Assembly (NCBI RefSeq): GCF_017643475.1
Contig: NZ_JAEPNI010000001.1
Coordinates: 868,001-932,000, forward strand
Origin: Maricaulis sp.
GTDB taxonomy: Bacteria > Pseudomonadota > Alphaproteobacteria > Caulobacterales > Maricaulaceae
Length of the DNA stretch: 64,000 nucleotides
Direction of reading: 5' to 3'
Under the pieces are notes generated by a model that worked only from the letters and a program-made list of their open reading frames with translations, had not been told where the DNA came from and ran no database searches. Below are positions 56,944 through 64,000 of the stretch, piece by piece; positions within the stretch are counted from its first letter, which is position 1; every line of letters starts with the position of its first letter. The position numbers and the translations under genes were made by a program.

Positions 56944-58290
56944 CTAGAGCAGGTTCTTGATATCCGAGGAGAAGCTCGGATAGGCGAAGATTGTTGACTT
57001 GATCTCGCTGACACTCACCCTGTGTTTCATGGCAAAGGACAGGATGTGGATGATGTCGTCCGCGTGGTGACCGAGTAGGTGGGCACCGACAATCTGGTCG
57101 CTGTCCTCATCGATGAGGATTTTCGACCAGGCCAGGCTTTCCGCATAGGACTTGCCGGAGAGCCAGCCGGTCATGTCATTCACGGCAACGCGCAGATTGC
57201 CGATGCTTTCCTGCGCCTGGGTCTCGGTGAGGCCGACACTGGCGAAACTCGGTACGGTGTAGACGGAATTCGGGACCGCGAAATAGTCCGGAGCCTCGGT
57301 GCTGCCGGTCAGGATGTTGCGCGCCACGATCTGACCCTCATGGGTCGCGAAGGGGGAAAGCTGGGCCGTGTGGACCAGCGCATCACCTGCCACCCAGATC
57401 GCCGGATTGCTGGTGGATTGCAGGTGCGGGTGGATTTCGATGCGGATGCCGTCATGCGTGATGCCGGCCTTGTCCAGATCCAGCGTATCGACATTGGCCA
57501 TGCGGCCGGCACCATTGATGACCCGTTCCGCAGCCAGCACGATGGTTTCGCCATCCTTTTCAAATACGACTTCCAGACCGTCATCTGCACGGCGGACCTC
57601 ATTGACACCCACACCGGTGTGAACCTCCACACCCAGGCGCTCGGTCTCGGCCTGCAACATGGCGACGGCGTCCGCGTCCAGCCGCGGCAGAAGCTGCGGA
57701 GCGAGTTCCAGGATGGTGACTTGGGTGCCGGCGCGGGCATAGACATGGCTGAACTCCAGCGCAATCACACCACCGCCGATGAAGACAACGCTTTCCGGCT
57801 GGTGTGTGTCTGACAGAACGTCATCGGAGGTCATCAGGAGTTCCGCACCCGGGATCGGCAGGGGACGGGTTTTCGATCCGGTCGCGATGATGATGTGTTC
57901 AGCCGTCAGCTCGGTGTCGCCGACACGGACCGAATTGCGGCCGGTGAATCTGGCGTGGCCGCGATAGACAACGCCGCGCTTGGCCGCGAGATCCCCCATG
58001 GCGCCCGGAATGAAGCTGATCATGTCATTCTTGCGCTCGATCAGTGCTTTCCAGTCCAGCTTCACATCGCCAACCGAAATGCCGTGAGCTGAAGCCTTGG
58101 CGATGGTGTCGAGCGAAGTAGCTGCCGCGACCAGGACCTTTTTGGGTGTACAGCCGCGATTGGGGCAGGTGCCGCCAAAGTCCAGCTCTTCGATAAAGGC
58201 GATACGCTTGCCGGCTTCTGCCAGCGGTGCCGAGGCGCCGAAACCTGCATTGCCGCCGCCGATGATGATGATGTCGTATTCCCGGGTCAT
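56944..58290 (-). CDS. FAD-dependent disulfide reductase lacking the usual active-site His
   Basis: 448 aa pyridine nucleotide-disulfide oxidoreductase. FAD site IIIGGGNAGFGASAPLA, redox pair GGTCPNRGCTPKK (about 40-48), NAD(P) site VVFIGGGVIALEFSHVYARA. The dimer-interface end reads FAYPSFSSD where related enzymes have HPTxSE, so the catalytic His and Glu are absent. Substrate unknown; a specialised member near glutathione or mycothione reductases. Regulated by the TetR gene upstream (operator over the -35). Confidence 0.87.
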   Translation of the reverse strand: MTREYDIIIIGGGNAGFGASAPLAEAGKRIAFIEELDFGGTCPNRGCTPKKVLVAAATSLDTIAKASAHGISVGDVKLDWKALIERKNDMISFIPGAMGDLAAKRGVVYRGHARFTGRNSVRVGDTELTAEHIIIATGSKTRPLPIPGAELLMTSDDVLSDTHQPESVVFIGGGVIALEFSHVYARAGTQVTILELAPQLLPRLDADAVAMLQAETERLGVEVHTGVGVNEVRRADDGLEVVFEKDGETIVLAAERVINGAGRMANVDTLDLDKAGITHDGIRIEIHPHLQSTSNPAIWVAGDALVHTAQLSPFATHEGQIVARNILTGSTEAPDYFAVPNSVYTVPSFASVGLTETQAQESIGNLRVAVNDMTGWLSGKSYAESLAWSKILIDEDSDQIVGAHLLGHHADDIIHILSFAMKHRVSVSEIKSTIFAYPSFSSDIKNLL

Positions 58291-58338
58291 GGATGGGCTC
58301 CCTGCGATTGTGGTTCGAGGGGCAGATGGTGAGCCCCA

Positions 58339-58372
58339 GTATAACGCACAAGATGCCTACCTATCACTAGGT
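58339..58372 (-). promoter_or_regulatory. Promoter and operator of the disulfide reductase gene
   Basis: On the minus strand TTATAC (58339-58344) with a 17-nt spacer and GTGATA as -35 (58362-58367). The palindrome ACCTA-TCAC-TAGGT (58359-58372) covers the -35, as expected for a TetR operator. Confidence 0.6.
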
Positions 58373-58417
58373 TGTGAGCGTCGCGAGAGGGAGGCGAGGA
58401 GCTGGGACTGCGCGTGG

Positions 58418-58999
58418 CTAGGTTTGCCCCGGCACCGCCCAGGCTTGCCAGGCGGCACCGATCGCTGCGTCGATTTCGGCTTGCGACCAGGTCTTGCCCT
58501 GGTTGAGCTGTTTGAGCATCGCCATCATGGGCGGGAAAAAGAAGGCGACAAGAACATCACGCGGAAGATCGCGGATTTCTCCGGAGACCTGGCCGTCTTT
58601 GATGATGGCGCACAGGTGATCCATGATGCGTTCATGGACGGTGCCGCCTTCCTGGCTGGACAGGGCACTTTCACCGAAACGCTGGCCGAAGGTGAAGGCG
58701 GGCAGGTCGTGGCAATAGGTATTCCACATGCCCAGCCACATGGCGCGGGCGCGGTCCCTGATACTGGCACTGTCACCGGTCTCGGCGGAAACGCGTTCGA
58801 ACACGTCCGCCTTGAGCTGGCGATAGGCCGCGATCATCAGCTCGTCCTTGCTCTTGAAATGACGGTAAAGCGTACCTTCCGCCATGCCAGAGCGGTCGGC
58901 AATGGCCGCCGTGGTCGCCGCACCAAAACCGTCGGCTGCCACAATATCCATCGCGGCGCGCATGAGTTTTTCTTTGGTATTGGACGGCTGGGTGAGCAT
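58418..58999 (-). CDS. TetR-family regulator
   Basis: 193 aa. HTH: KLMRAAMDIVAADGFGAATT and IADRSGMAEGTLYRHFKSKDEL. Lies 127 nt upstream of the disulfide reductase on the same strand with an operator-like palindrome between them, so it likely represses that gene. Ligand unknown. Confidence 0.9.
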   Translation of the reverse strand: MLTQPSNTKEKLMRAAMDIVAADGFGAATTAAIADRSGMAEGTLYRHFKSKDELMIAAYRQLKADVFERVSAETGDSASIRDRARAMWLGMWNTYCHDLPAFTFGQRFGESALSSQEGGTVHERIMDHLCAIIKDGQVSGEIRDLPRDVLVAFFFPPMMAMLKQLNQGKTWSQAEIDAAIGAAWQAWAVPGQT

Positions 59000-59061
59000 G
59001 GACTCACATATAGGGTGTTTGCGGGCCGGCTGCCAAACGCGCGGCTGCCAGCCCGGAAAAC

Positions 59062-60012
59062 CTAGTCCTCGAGCGAGGCGAGGTAACGTTCCGCATCAAG
59101 CGCGGCCTGGCAGCCCATGCCCGCAGCCGTGACGGCCTGGCGATAGGTGTCGTCGGTGACGTCGCCGGCGGCATAGACACCGGGAATGGAAGTCTTGGGT
59201 GTGCCGGGCTCGGTGACGAGATAGCCGCCATCCTTGGTTTCCAGCTGGCCCACAAACAGCTCGGTCGCCGGCGCGTGGCCGATGGCAATGAAGACACCGT
59301 GCGTGTTGTGTTCGGAGACTTCGCCCGTCTTGATATTCTTCAGACGCACACCCGTAACCGCCGGGAAGGGGTCGGTATCGCCGGTGATTTCCTCGACGAC
59401 ACTGTCCCAGATCACTTCGACCTTGGGGTTCTTCAGCAGGCGATCCTGCATGACTTTCTCGGCGCGCAGGCTGTCGCGGCGATGCACCAGCGTGACCTTC
59501 GAGGCGATATTGGCCAGGTAGAGCGCTTCCTCGACAGCGGTATTGCCGCCACCGACCACGAAGACTTCCTTTTCGCGATAGAAAAAGCCGTCACAGGTCG
59601 CGCAGGCAGAGACGCCGCCGGTGGCAAAGGTCTGCTCGCTCTCCAGGCCCAGCCATTTGGCCTGGGCACCGGTGGCGATGACGACCGAGTCGGCCGTGAA
59701 GACCGCGCCGCTGTCCAAGGTCAGGGTGAAGGGCCGCTGGGACAGGTCCGCCTTGACCACGAGGTCATTGACCATCTCGGTGCCGACCTTTTCGGCCTGG
59801 TCACGCATCTGTTCCATCAGCCAGGGGCCCTGGATGACGTCGGCAAAGCCGGGATAGTTCTCGACATCGGTGGTGATGGTCAGCTGACCACCCGGCTGTA
59901 GGCCGGAGATCAGGACGGGTTCGAGCATGGCGCGCGCAGCATAGATGGCTGCCGTATAACCTGCAGCGCCGGATCCGATGATGACCAGGCGCGAGTGGCG
60001 CGTCTCAGACAT
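59062..60012 (-). CDS. trxB: Thioredoxin reductase
   Basis: 316 aa low-molecular-weight type. FAD site VIIGSGAAGYTAAIYAARA, redox CATC in SACATCDGFFYR (about 140), NADPH site VVGGGNTAVEEALYLA, C-terminal GVYAAGDVTDD. Supplies electrons to thioredoxin and so to the DsbD-like protein. Standard length. Confidence 0.96.
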   Translation of the reverse strand: MSETRHSRLVIIGSGAAGYTAAIYAARAMLEPVLISGLQPGGQLTITTDVENYPGFADVIQGPWLMEQMRDQAEKVGTEMVNDLVVKADLSQRPFTLTLDSGAVFTADSVVIATGAQAKWLGLESEQTFATGGVSACATCDGFFYREKEVFVVGGGNTAVEEALYLANIASKVTLVHRRDSLRAEKVMQDRLLKNPKVEVIWDSVVEEITGDTDPFPAVTGVRLKNIKTGEVSEHNTHGVFIAIGHAPATELFVGQLETKDGGYLVTEPGTPKTSIPGVYAAGDVTDDTYRQAVTAAGMGCQAALDAERYLASLED

Positions 60013-60115
60013 GATATTTCCTCAAACGAACGGGGTTGGGCGCCCGGACAGACGCCGATTCGACTGGACCCTATATAATCAATCTTTGCCGCAATGCTCG
60101 CGACTGATTGCAGCG

Positions 60116-60604
60116 TTACTGGTCGTTATCCGGCGTGAGGGCGCGAACCATGCCGTTATCGCGGCCACCGGGCCAGCCAATCGTGTCGAACGGATTGTCG
60201 ATGGACGGGTCCTGGCTCATCAGGTGAGCGGAGTAGAGATGGGCGGAACGTGTACCGGATCGGCAATGCATGACGATCTCGCCATCCAGCTCCGCCAGCA
60301 ATTCTCCAAGCGCCACGGTATGATCCGGATCCGCGCCGTAACGCCCGCCTATCGGCAGTTCCACATACCGTATGCCGCGGCTTTCCACTGCCTCACGCAT
60401 GTTGAAGCCCAGGCCAGCGGTTTCTTCCGGAGTGCGTGAATTGACGATCGCCTGCACGCCGGCCGCGGCCCAGGCGTCCAGATCCTCCAGCGCGGGCTGG
60501 GCAGCGAGAATGACACGTTCGTGCTGAACAACGGTGGCGGGCGTATCGGCTTGGCTCATGGTCAGTCCCAGGCTGGCGAGAAGAGTGGTGAGAGAAGTGA
60601 TCAT
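60116..60604 (-). CDS. Exported DUF442 phosphatase-like protein
   Basis: 162 aa with a hydrophobic N-terminal segment (MITSLTTLLASLGLTMSQA). Cys phosphatase loop MHCRSGTRSAHLYSAHLM near 112-120 (HCxxGxRS) and VNSRTPEET. DUF442 or beta-lactamase-hydrolase-like fold; substrate unknown. Its ATG overlaps the stop of the ELM1-like gene. Confidence 0.8.
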   Translation of the reverse strand: MITSLTTLLASLGLTMSQADTPATVVQHERVILAAQPALEDLDAWAAAGVQAIVNSRTPEETAGLGFNMREAVESRGIRYVELPIGGRYGADPDHTVALGELLAELDGEIVMHCRSGTRSAHLYSAHLMSQDPSIDNPFDTIGWPGGRDNGMVRALTPDNDQ

Positions 60605-61563
60605 GTCGGCATCCTTTGCTCGACGGAGCTAGAGCGCGCCTGCCAGCGTTCAAGCAGAAACGCGGCGATGCGGTCCGTCTCGGCGAAACGAGCATAGGTC
60701 CACCGGGCCAGCTGGCCAAGATAGGGGCGAACCGCGCCCCAGCCTTCCAGCCTGGCGTGCAGATAACCGAACTTTCCGGCCTCGCCCGCCATTGGCAGGG
60801 CATAGACAGGTTTGCCGGTCGTGGCGGCCTCGACCAGCATGTTGGTCGATTCCTCGGTGACAAAGATCCAGTCTGCTGCGGCGAGGAAAGCGAAGTAGGG
60901 GTTCTCCCCAACGCCATCGAACAGCCAGACATCATCGCGCTCGCCAAATTCGGTCTTCAGCCGGGCATGCACCGTTTCGGGTGTACGCCGGGAGGCGGTG
61001 ATCATCAGCTTGATACCCTGGTCGAGCAGGGTGTGCAGGCGGTGAACGAGATAATCGGCCACCCGGTCATCCAGCTTGAAGCGTTTGGAGTGACCACCGA
61101 TCAGCACAGCAGCGCGCGCGCCTGGCAAGCTTGCCAGTTCGTCGGAGAACTGGGTCATGGCATTGGAAAACTGCGCCTGGGACAGACGGTTCGGTGATCC
61201 GATCATTGCGATGGCGTTGGGCTTGTTTACCCGATCATGATCCGGCGCGATGATCAGGTCGAAACTGCGATATTTGGTGCGCGGGTCCTGGACATAGACG
61301 AAATAGCAATCGGGAAAGACCCGGCGATGTTTGCCCGCGAGCGGAACAGCCGCGCGGCCGCAACCGATCCAGATATCGGGCGGTGGGCTGGATGGCAGGG
61401 CGACAAATCCCTGTTTTGTCACGTGCACGAGATGGATGGCCAGGCGGGTGTCGGGCAGTTGCCGCGCCAGTGCTTCGGCCAGGCCGAGCGCCTGGTTTTC
61501 AATGCCGCGACGGCCGTCAGAGACGACCCAGCAGACTGCCTGTTGTTGCGCAATGCCGGTCAT
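60601..61563 (-). CDS. ELM1-family (DUF1022) GT-B-like protein
   Basis: 320 aa. Starts VCWVVSDGRRGIENQALGLA and contains FVYVQDPRTKYRSFDLIIAP, IGGHSKRF, and WIFVTEESTNMLVEAATTGK. Named for a plant mitochondrial fission protein; bacterial members look like glycosyltransferases. Start at 61563 is the family start; the longer reading overlaps the regulatory region. Upstream of the DUF442 gene. Confidence 0.85.
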   Translation of the reverse strand: MTGIAQQQAVCWVVSDGRRGIENQALGLAEALARQLPDTRLAIHLVHVTKQGFVALPSSPPPDIWIGCGRAAVPLAGKHRRVFPDCYFVYVQDPRTKYRSFDLIIAPDHDRVNKPNAIAMIGSPNRLSQAQFSNAMTQFSDELASLPGARAAVLIGGHSKRFKLDDRVADYLVHRLHTLLDQGIKLMITASRRTPETVHARLKTEFGERDDVWLFDGVGENPYFAFLAAADWIFVTEESTNMLVEAATTGKPVYALPMAGEAGKFGYLHARLEGWGAVRPYLGQLARWTYARFAETDRIAAFLLERWQARSSSVEQRMPT

Positions 61564-61752
61564 GAGCGCCAATCCCCCTTGCCCTATTGCTGGACCGGAC
61601 CGCCTGCTCTGGCAAGTAAAAGCCTCAGATTTTCCCGGGATGGGAATAGGGTGGGACACTTGTAGCAAGCTTCCCCCTAGGCGCCGGCCGGCTTTGGGCC
61701 CAGAACTCCATCCACGTCGAGATCTCCGGAATGGTGCTTGACGGGGTGCTAT

Positions 61753-61782
61753 GTTTGTAGCATCGTGTGACAAACGTAACAT
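61753..61782 (+). promoter_or_regulatory. Promoter with inverted repeat for the BlaI-like regulator
   Basis: TTGTAG (61755-61760), 16-nt spacer, TAACAT (61777-61782). GTTTGT (61753-61758) and ACAAAC (61770-61775) form an inverted repeat across it, a plausible BlaI-type operator. Confidence 0.55.
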
Positions 61783-61800
61783 AAATGTGGTGATCGTCTC

Positions 61801-62175
61801 ATGGCCGACCAGGCTCCTTCCCAGGCAGAACTCGTAGTCCTCAAGCAATTGTGGGCGAGCGGCGAACAGAGCGCACGCGAAGTGCACGACCAGGTCGCGA
61901 CTGTCACAGACTGGTCCTATTCGACGACCCGCACGCTCCTCGCCCGCATGGTCCAGAAGGGCCTGGTTGAAAAGCGCGACAGCCATGGGCTGGCCCTCTA
62001 CGCGGCCGGCGAGGCCAAGGTCAGCCTGATCGGCAAGATGGTGAAGAGTTTCTCCCAGAAAGTTCTGGAGCTGGACGGTTCCCTTCCGGTGTCTGCCTTC
62101 TCTGACAGCAAGCTGCTAGACGAGGGCGAGCTGGACGAGCTGAGTCGCCTGCTCGAGGAGGACGAAGATGACTAG
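61801..62175 (+). CDS. BlaI/MecI/CopY-family repressor
   Basis: 124 aa. Winged helix: QAELVVLKQLWASGEQSARE, SYSTTRTLLARMVQKGLVEK. Acidic C-terminus. Overlaps the M56 peptidase gene by 8 nt. The pair resembles BlaI-BlaR1, where the peptidase relieves repression on signal; no beta-lactamase is visible here. Confidence 0.9.
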   Translation: MADQAPSQAELVVLKQLWASGEQSAREVHDQVATVTDWSYSTTRTLLARMVQKGLVEKRDSHGLALYAAGEAKVSLIGKMVKSFSQKVLELDGSLPVSAFSDSKLLDEGELDELSRLLEEDEDD

Positions 62176-64000
62176 TCTTCTCGTTTCCCTGTTCATTGCG
62201 CTGGGCCTGTCAGCCCTGATCGCCAGCTTGTCCGTGCGGGTCGTTGACCGCCTGGAGAAGAATCGCGAGATCGAGGCGACCAGTCGTATCACGATCTGGC
62301 GCATGGCGCGCCTTGCGGCTCTGGCACCGATTGCCATGGCGCTGGTTTTCTCGATCTTCCCGCAACTGACAGCCAGTTTCACGACTCCTGATTTCCTGCG
62401 CCCGGCCGCCGTCACACCGGTTGAACAGGTCGAGCCATTCGCTGTCGACACCGCGCTTGAAATACCTGCGGCCGAGCCGGACGTAGCGGCCCGTGCGCTT
62501 CCGGCAGCCGGCGGTGATCTGGATACCGGTCTTCTTGTTTCCAGCGACCAACCCGTTGCTGCGTCTTCCGCATTCGAAATTCCGAGCTGGCTGACGCCGC
62601 TCAACGTGTTGATGTCAGCCTATCTGGCCGGGCTGCTGATTGCGCTGGCGCGCTTTGCGCTGCGCCGGATGGCGCTGGCCGGGTTGATCGCGACGAGCGA
62701 CCGGCCACAGCGCGAGCTGCAGTCCCTGTACGAGCAGTGGACCGGCCGCATGGAGCTGGAAAACAGTGTCAGCCGCCTGGTCGTAGTCGACGCGGCAGTT
62801 ACTCCCTTTGTCACCGGCTGGCAGCCGACCATCGTCCTGCCGCGCAGCCTGGCAGATGAAAACCAACGACAAGCGGCGGAGATCGCTGTCGTTCACGAGC
62901 TGGTTCACGTTCGCAGGGGCGATGAGCGTGACCGGTTTGTCGGTGAGCTTCTCACCGTGGCGCTCTGGTTCAACCCGGCGCTGAAAGCAATCGAGTCTCG
63001 GCTCTCCCATGCGAGGGAACTCGCCTGTGATGCCGAGGCACTTCACGAGATTGGGGGGCGAGCGCAGAGACGCGCTTACGCTCGGGCCATGATCGACGCG
63101 GCAAAAGCAGGGCTCCGCCCGGCGCCCTGCCTGTCGGCTTTCGGTCCAGAAAATAAAAGGAACAGAGAAATGCGGATCAAAGCGATCTTGTCCCAGTCCA
63201 CCAACATGTCGTCCAAGGGCTTTCTGGCCGCTGCAGGCGGTGCCCTGGCCCTGATGATGGCGCCGACCTATGCCGCCCAGGCCATGGCGACGAATTATCT
63301 CAGCGCCGATGCGCCGACGGTTGTTGCCGCGACGGCGACCTCCCTGTCGGCCGCTGTGGTCGCTGAGCGCGATGGTGAGACACCGATCCGCCGGACGCTG
63401 AACGCTTCACCGCTGGCAGCCCTGTCCGCGCTGGAATCGCTTGAGGCCCTGGAAAATCTGGACGAGTCCAGCATCATCGGTAATCCGGCCAACTGGATGG
63501 CGATCGGTGCCTTTGCATCCGGTGCGTCCTCCACGCTTAACCTCAATGTTGAAGACGAGAACGGCAACCCGGTCCGCATCAGCATCAATGAGAGCAATGG
63601 CGAGCGCGTGGACATCGAGTTCACCGACGAGGAAGGTCGCCGCAACCGTCTGCGCGCCCATGACCGTGGAGGTGATGACGCCGAGGTGACGCTGTATCTC
63701 GACGATGCCGATGAGCCGTTCTTCCAGGTTCTGGCGGGCGATGATGAAGCCAACATGCTGTTCCATGACGATGTCGGTCCGGTTCGCATGCAGGTGCGTG
63801 ACGATGATGACGATGCCACCATCATCGTCACCGACGAGCAGACCGGTCAGTCCAGCGAGCTTTTCTTCCAGGACACGGATGACGGCCGCATCATGGCTCC
63901 GGCCGATGCCCGCGTCAGCCATGTCGGTACGGACGCTCCGGGTCCGGACAGTGTTGGCCAGTATGTCGTGCTTGATCACGGTACCGGCTGGTCCACGGTT
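62168..64000 (+). CDS. M56 (BlaR1-like) membrane metallopeptidase, 3' end outside the window
   Basis: Open from ATG 62168 to the window edge, at least 611 codons with no stop. N-terminal transmembrane helices (LLVSLFIALGLSALIASL and others). M56 zinc site VVHELVHVRRGDE (HExxH, about 240) with the downstream ELACDAEAL. After about residue 345 a further membrane helix leads to an acidic extracytoplasmic region of at least 230 residues. It differs from the penicillin-binding sensor of BlaR1. The signal sensed is unknown. Confidence 0.85.
   Translation, partial: MTSLLVSLFIALGLSALIASLSVRVVDRLEKNREIEATSRITIWRMARLAALAPIAMALVFSIFPQLTASFTTPDFLRPAAVTPVEQVEPFAVDTALEIPAAEPDVAARALPAAGGDLDTGLLVSSDQPVAASSAFEIPSWLTPLNVLMSAYLAGLLIALARFALRRMALAGLIATSDRPQRELQSLYEQWTGRMELENSVSRLVVVDAAVTPFVTGWQPTIVLPRSLADENQRQAAEIAVVHELVHVRRGDERDRFVGELLTVALWFNPALKAIESRLSHARELACDAEALHEIGGRAQRRAYARAMIDAAKAGLRPAPCLSAFGPENKRNREMRIKAILSQSTNMSSKGFLAAAGGALALMMAPTYAAQAMATNYLSADAPTVVAATATSLSAAVVAERDGETPIRRTLNASPLAALSALESLEALENLDESSIIGNPANWMAIGAFASGASSTLNLNVEDENGNPVRISINESNGERVDIEFTDEEGRRNRLRAHDRGGDDAEVTLYLDDADEPFFQVLAGDDEANMLFHDDVGPVRMQVRDDDDDATIIVTDEQTGQSSELFFQDTDDGRIMAPADARVSHVGTDAPGPDSVGQYVVLDHGTGWSTV

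Noticed and set aside
61801-64000. Beta-lactam resistance system
   Set aside because: BlaI/BlaR1-like pair only; no beta-lactamase and no penicillin-binding sensor motifs seen.

Overview
The window is compact, GC-rich bacterial chromosome with short intergenic gaps, many 4-nt start/stop overlaps and no tRNA or rRNA genes that I could recognise. The gene content points to an alphaproteobacterium of the Caulobacterales/Maricaulales type, perhaps Maricaulis-like. Supporting features are a TipF-like EAL protein, a BamF (DUF3035) lipoprotein, DUF2093 after xseA, DUF4170, a CIRCE-controlled groESL operon, an alphaproteobacterial-type histidyl-tRNA synthetase and a MutL with the endonuclease motif. 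The genus is inference only. I see no phage, insertion sequence, CRISPR array or other clear mobile DNA; this looks like core chromosome with a few decaying genes.

Layout. 1-6 kb: tail of an unknown gene, a DsbD-type reductase, a small exported protein, hisS and an exported charged-helix protein. 6-14 kb: an exported GH3 glycosidase, a helix-turn-helix membrane regulator broken by an amber codon, a lipoprotein S9 peptidase, an acyltransferase-3 membrane protein and groES-groEL. 13.7-19.3 kb: OmpA lipoprotein, tipF-like gene, a HAD hydrolase, a cheY-cheZ pair, a MaoC dehydratase and ribF. 19.5-30.4 kb: ileS-lspA-bamF-mutL, then rluB-rsmD, tadA and a TfoX-N protein. 30.5-45.8 kb: envelope and metabolic accessory genes, purD, xseA, a LytM-type peptidase, a TetR regulator, an S41 peptidase gene broken by an amber codon, alaC, and a 72-residue protein resembling a flagellar rod segment. 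45.9-48.7 kb: DsbA/FrnE, MAPEG, PmbA and DUF4170 proteins.

48.7-57 kb is a lipid A/Kdo cluster: msbA, DUF374 acyltransferase, waaA, lpxK and an LpxL-type acyltransferase. Between msbA and the rest sit an opposite-strand sensor kinase and a tyrosine-phosphatase-like gene. 57-61.6 kb holds a TetR-controlled flavin disulfide reductase, trxB, an exported DUF442 phosphatase and an ELM1-family protein. The window ends in a BlaI-BlaR1-like pair whose peptidase gene runs off the edge.

The main points for follow-up are two regulatory or enzymatic genes interrupted by in-frame TAG codons with intact frame beyond, a CheZ-like protein carrying FliM-like CheY-binding motifs, a long charged-helix exported protein, two structured intergenic elements, a tiny locus sharing an 11-residue peptide with RsmD at synonymous codons, and repeated interlocking of convergent stop codons.
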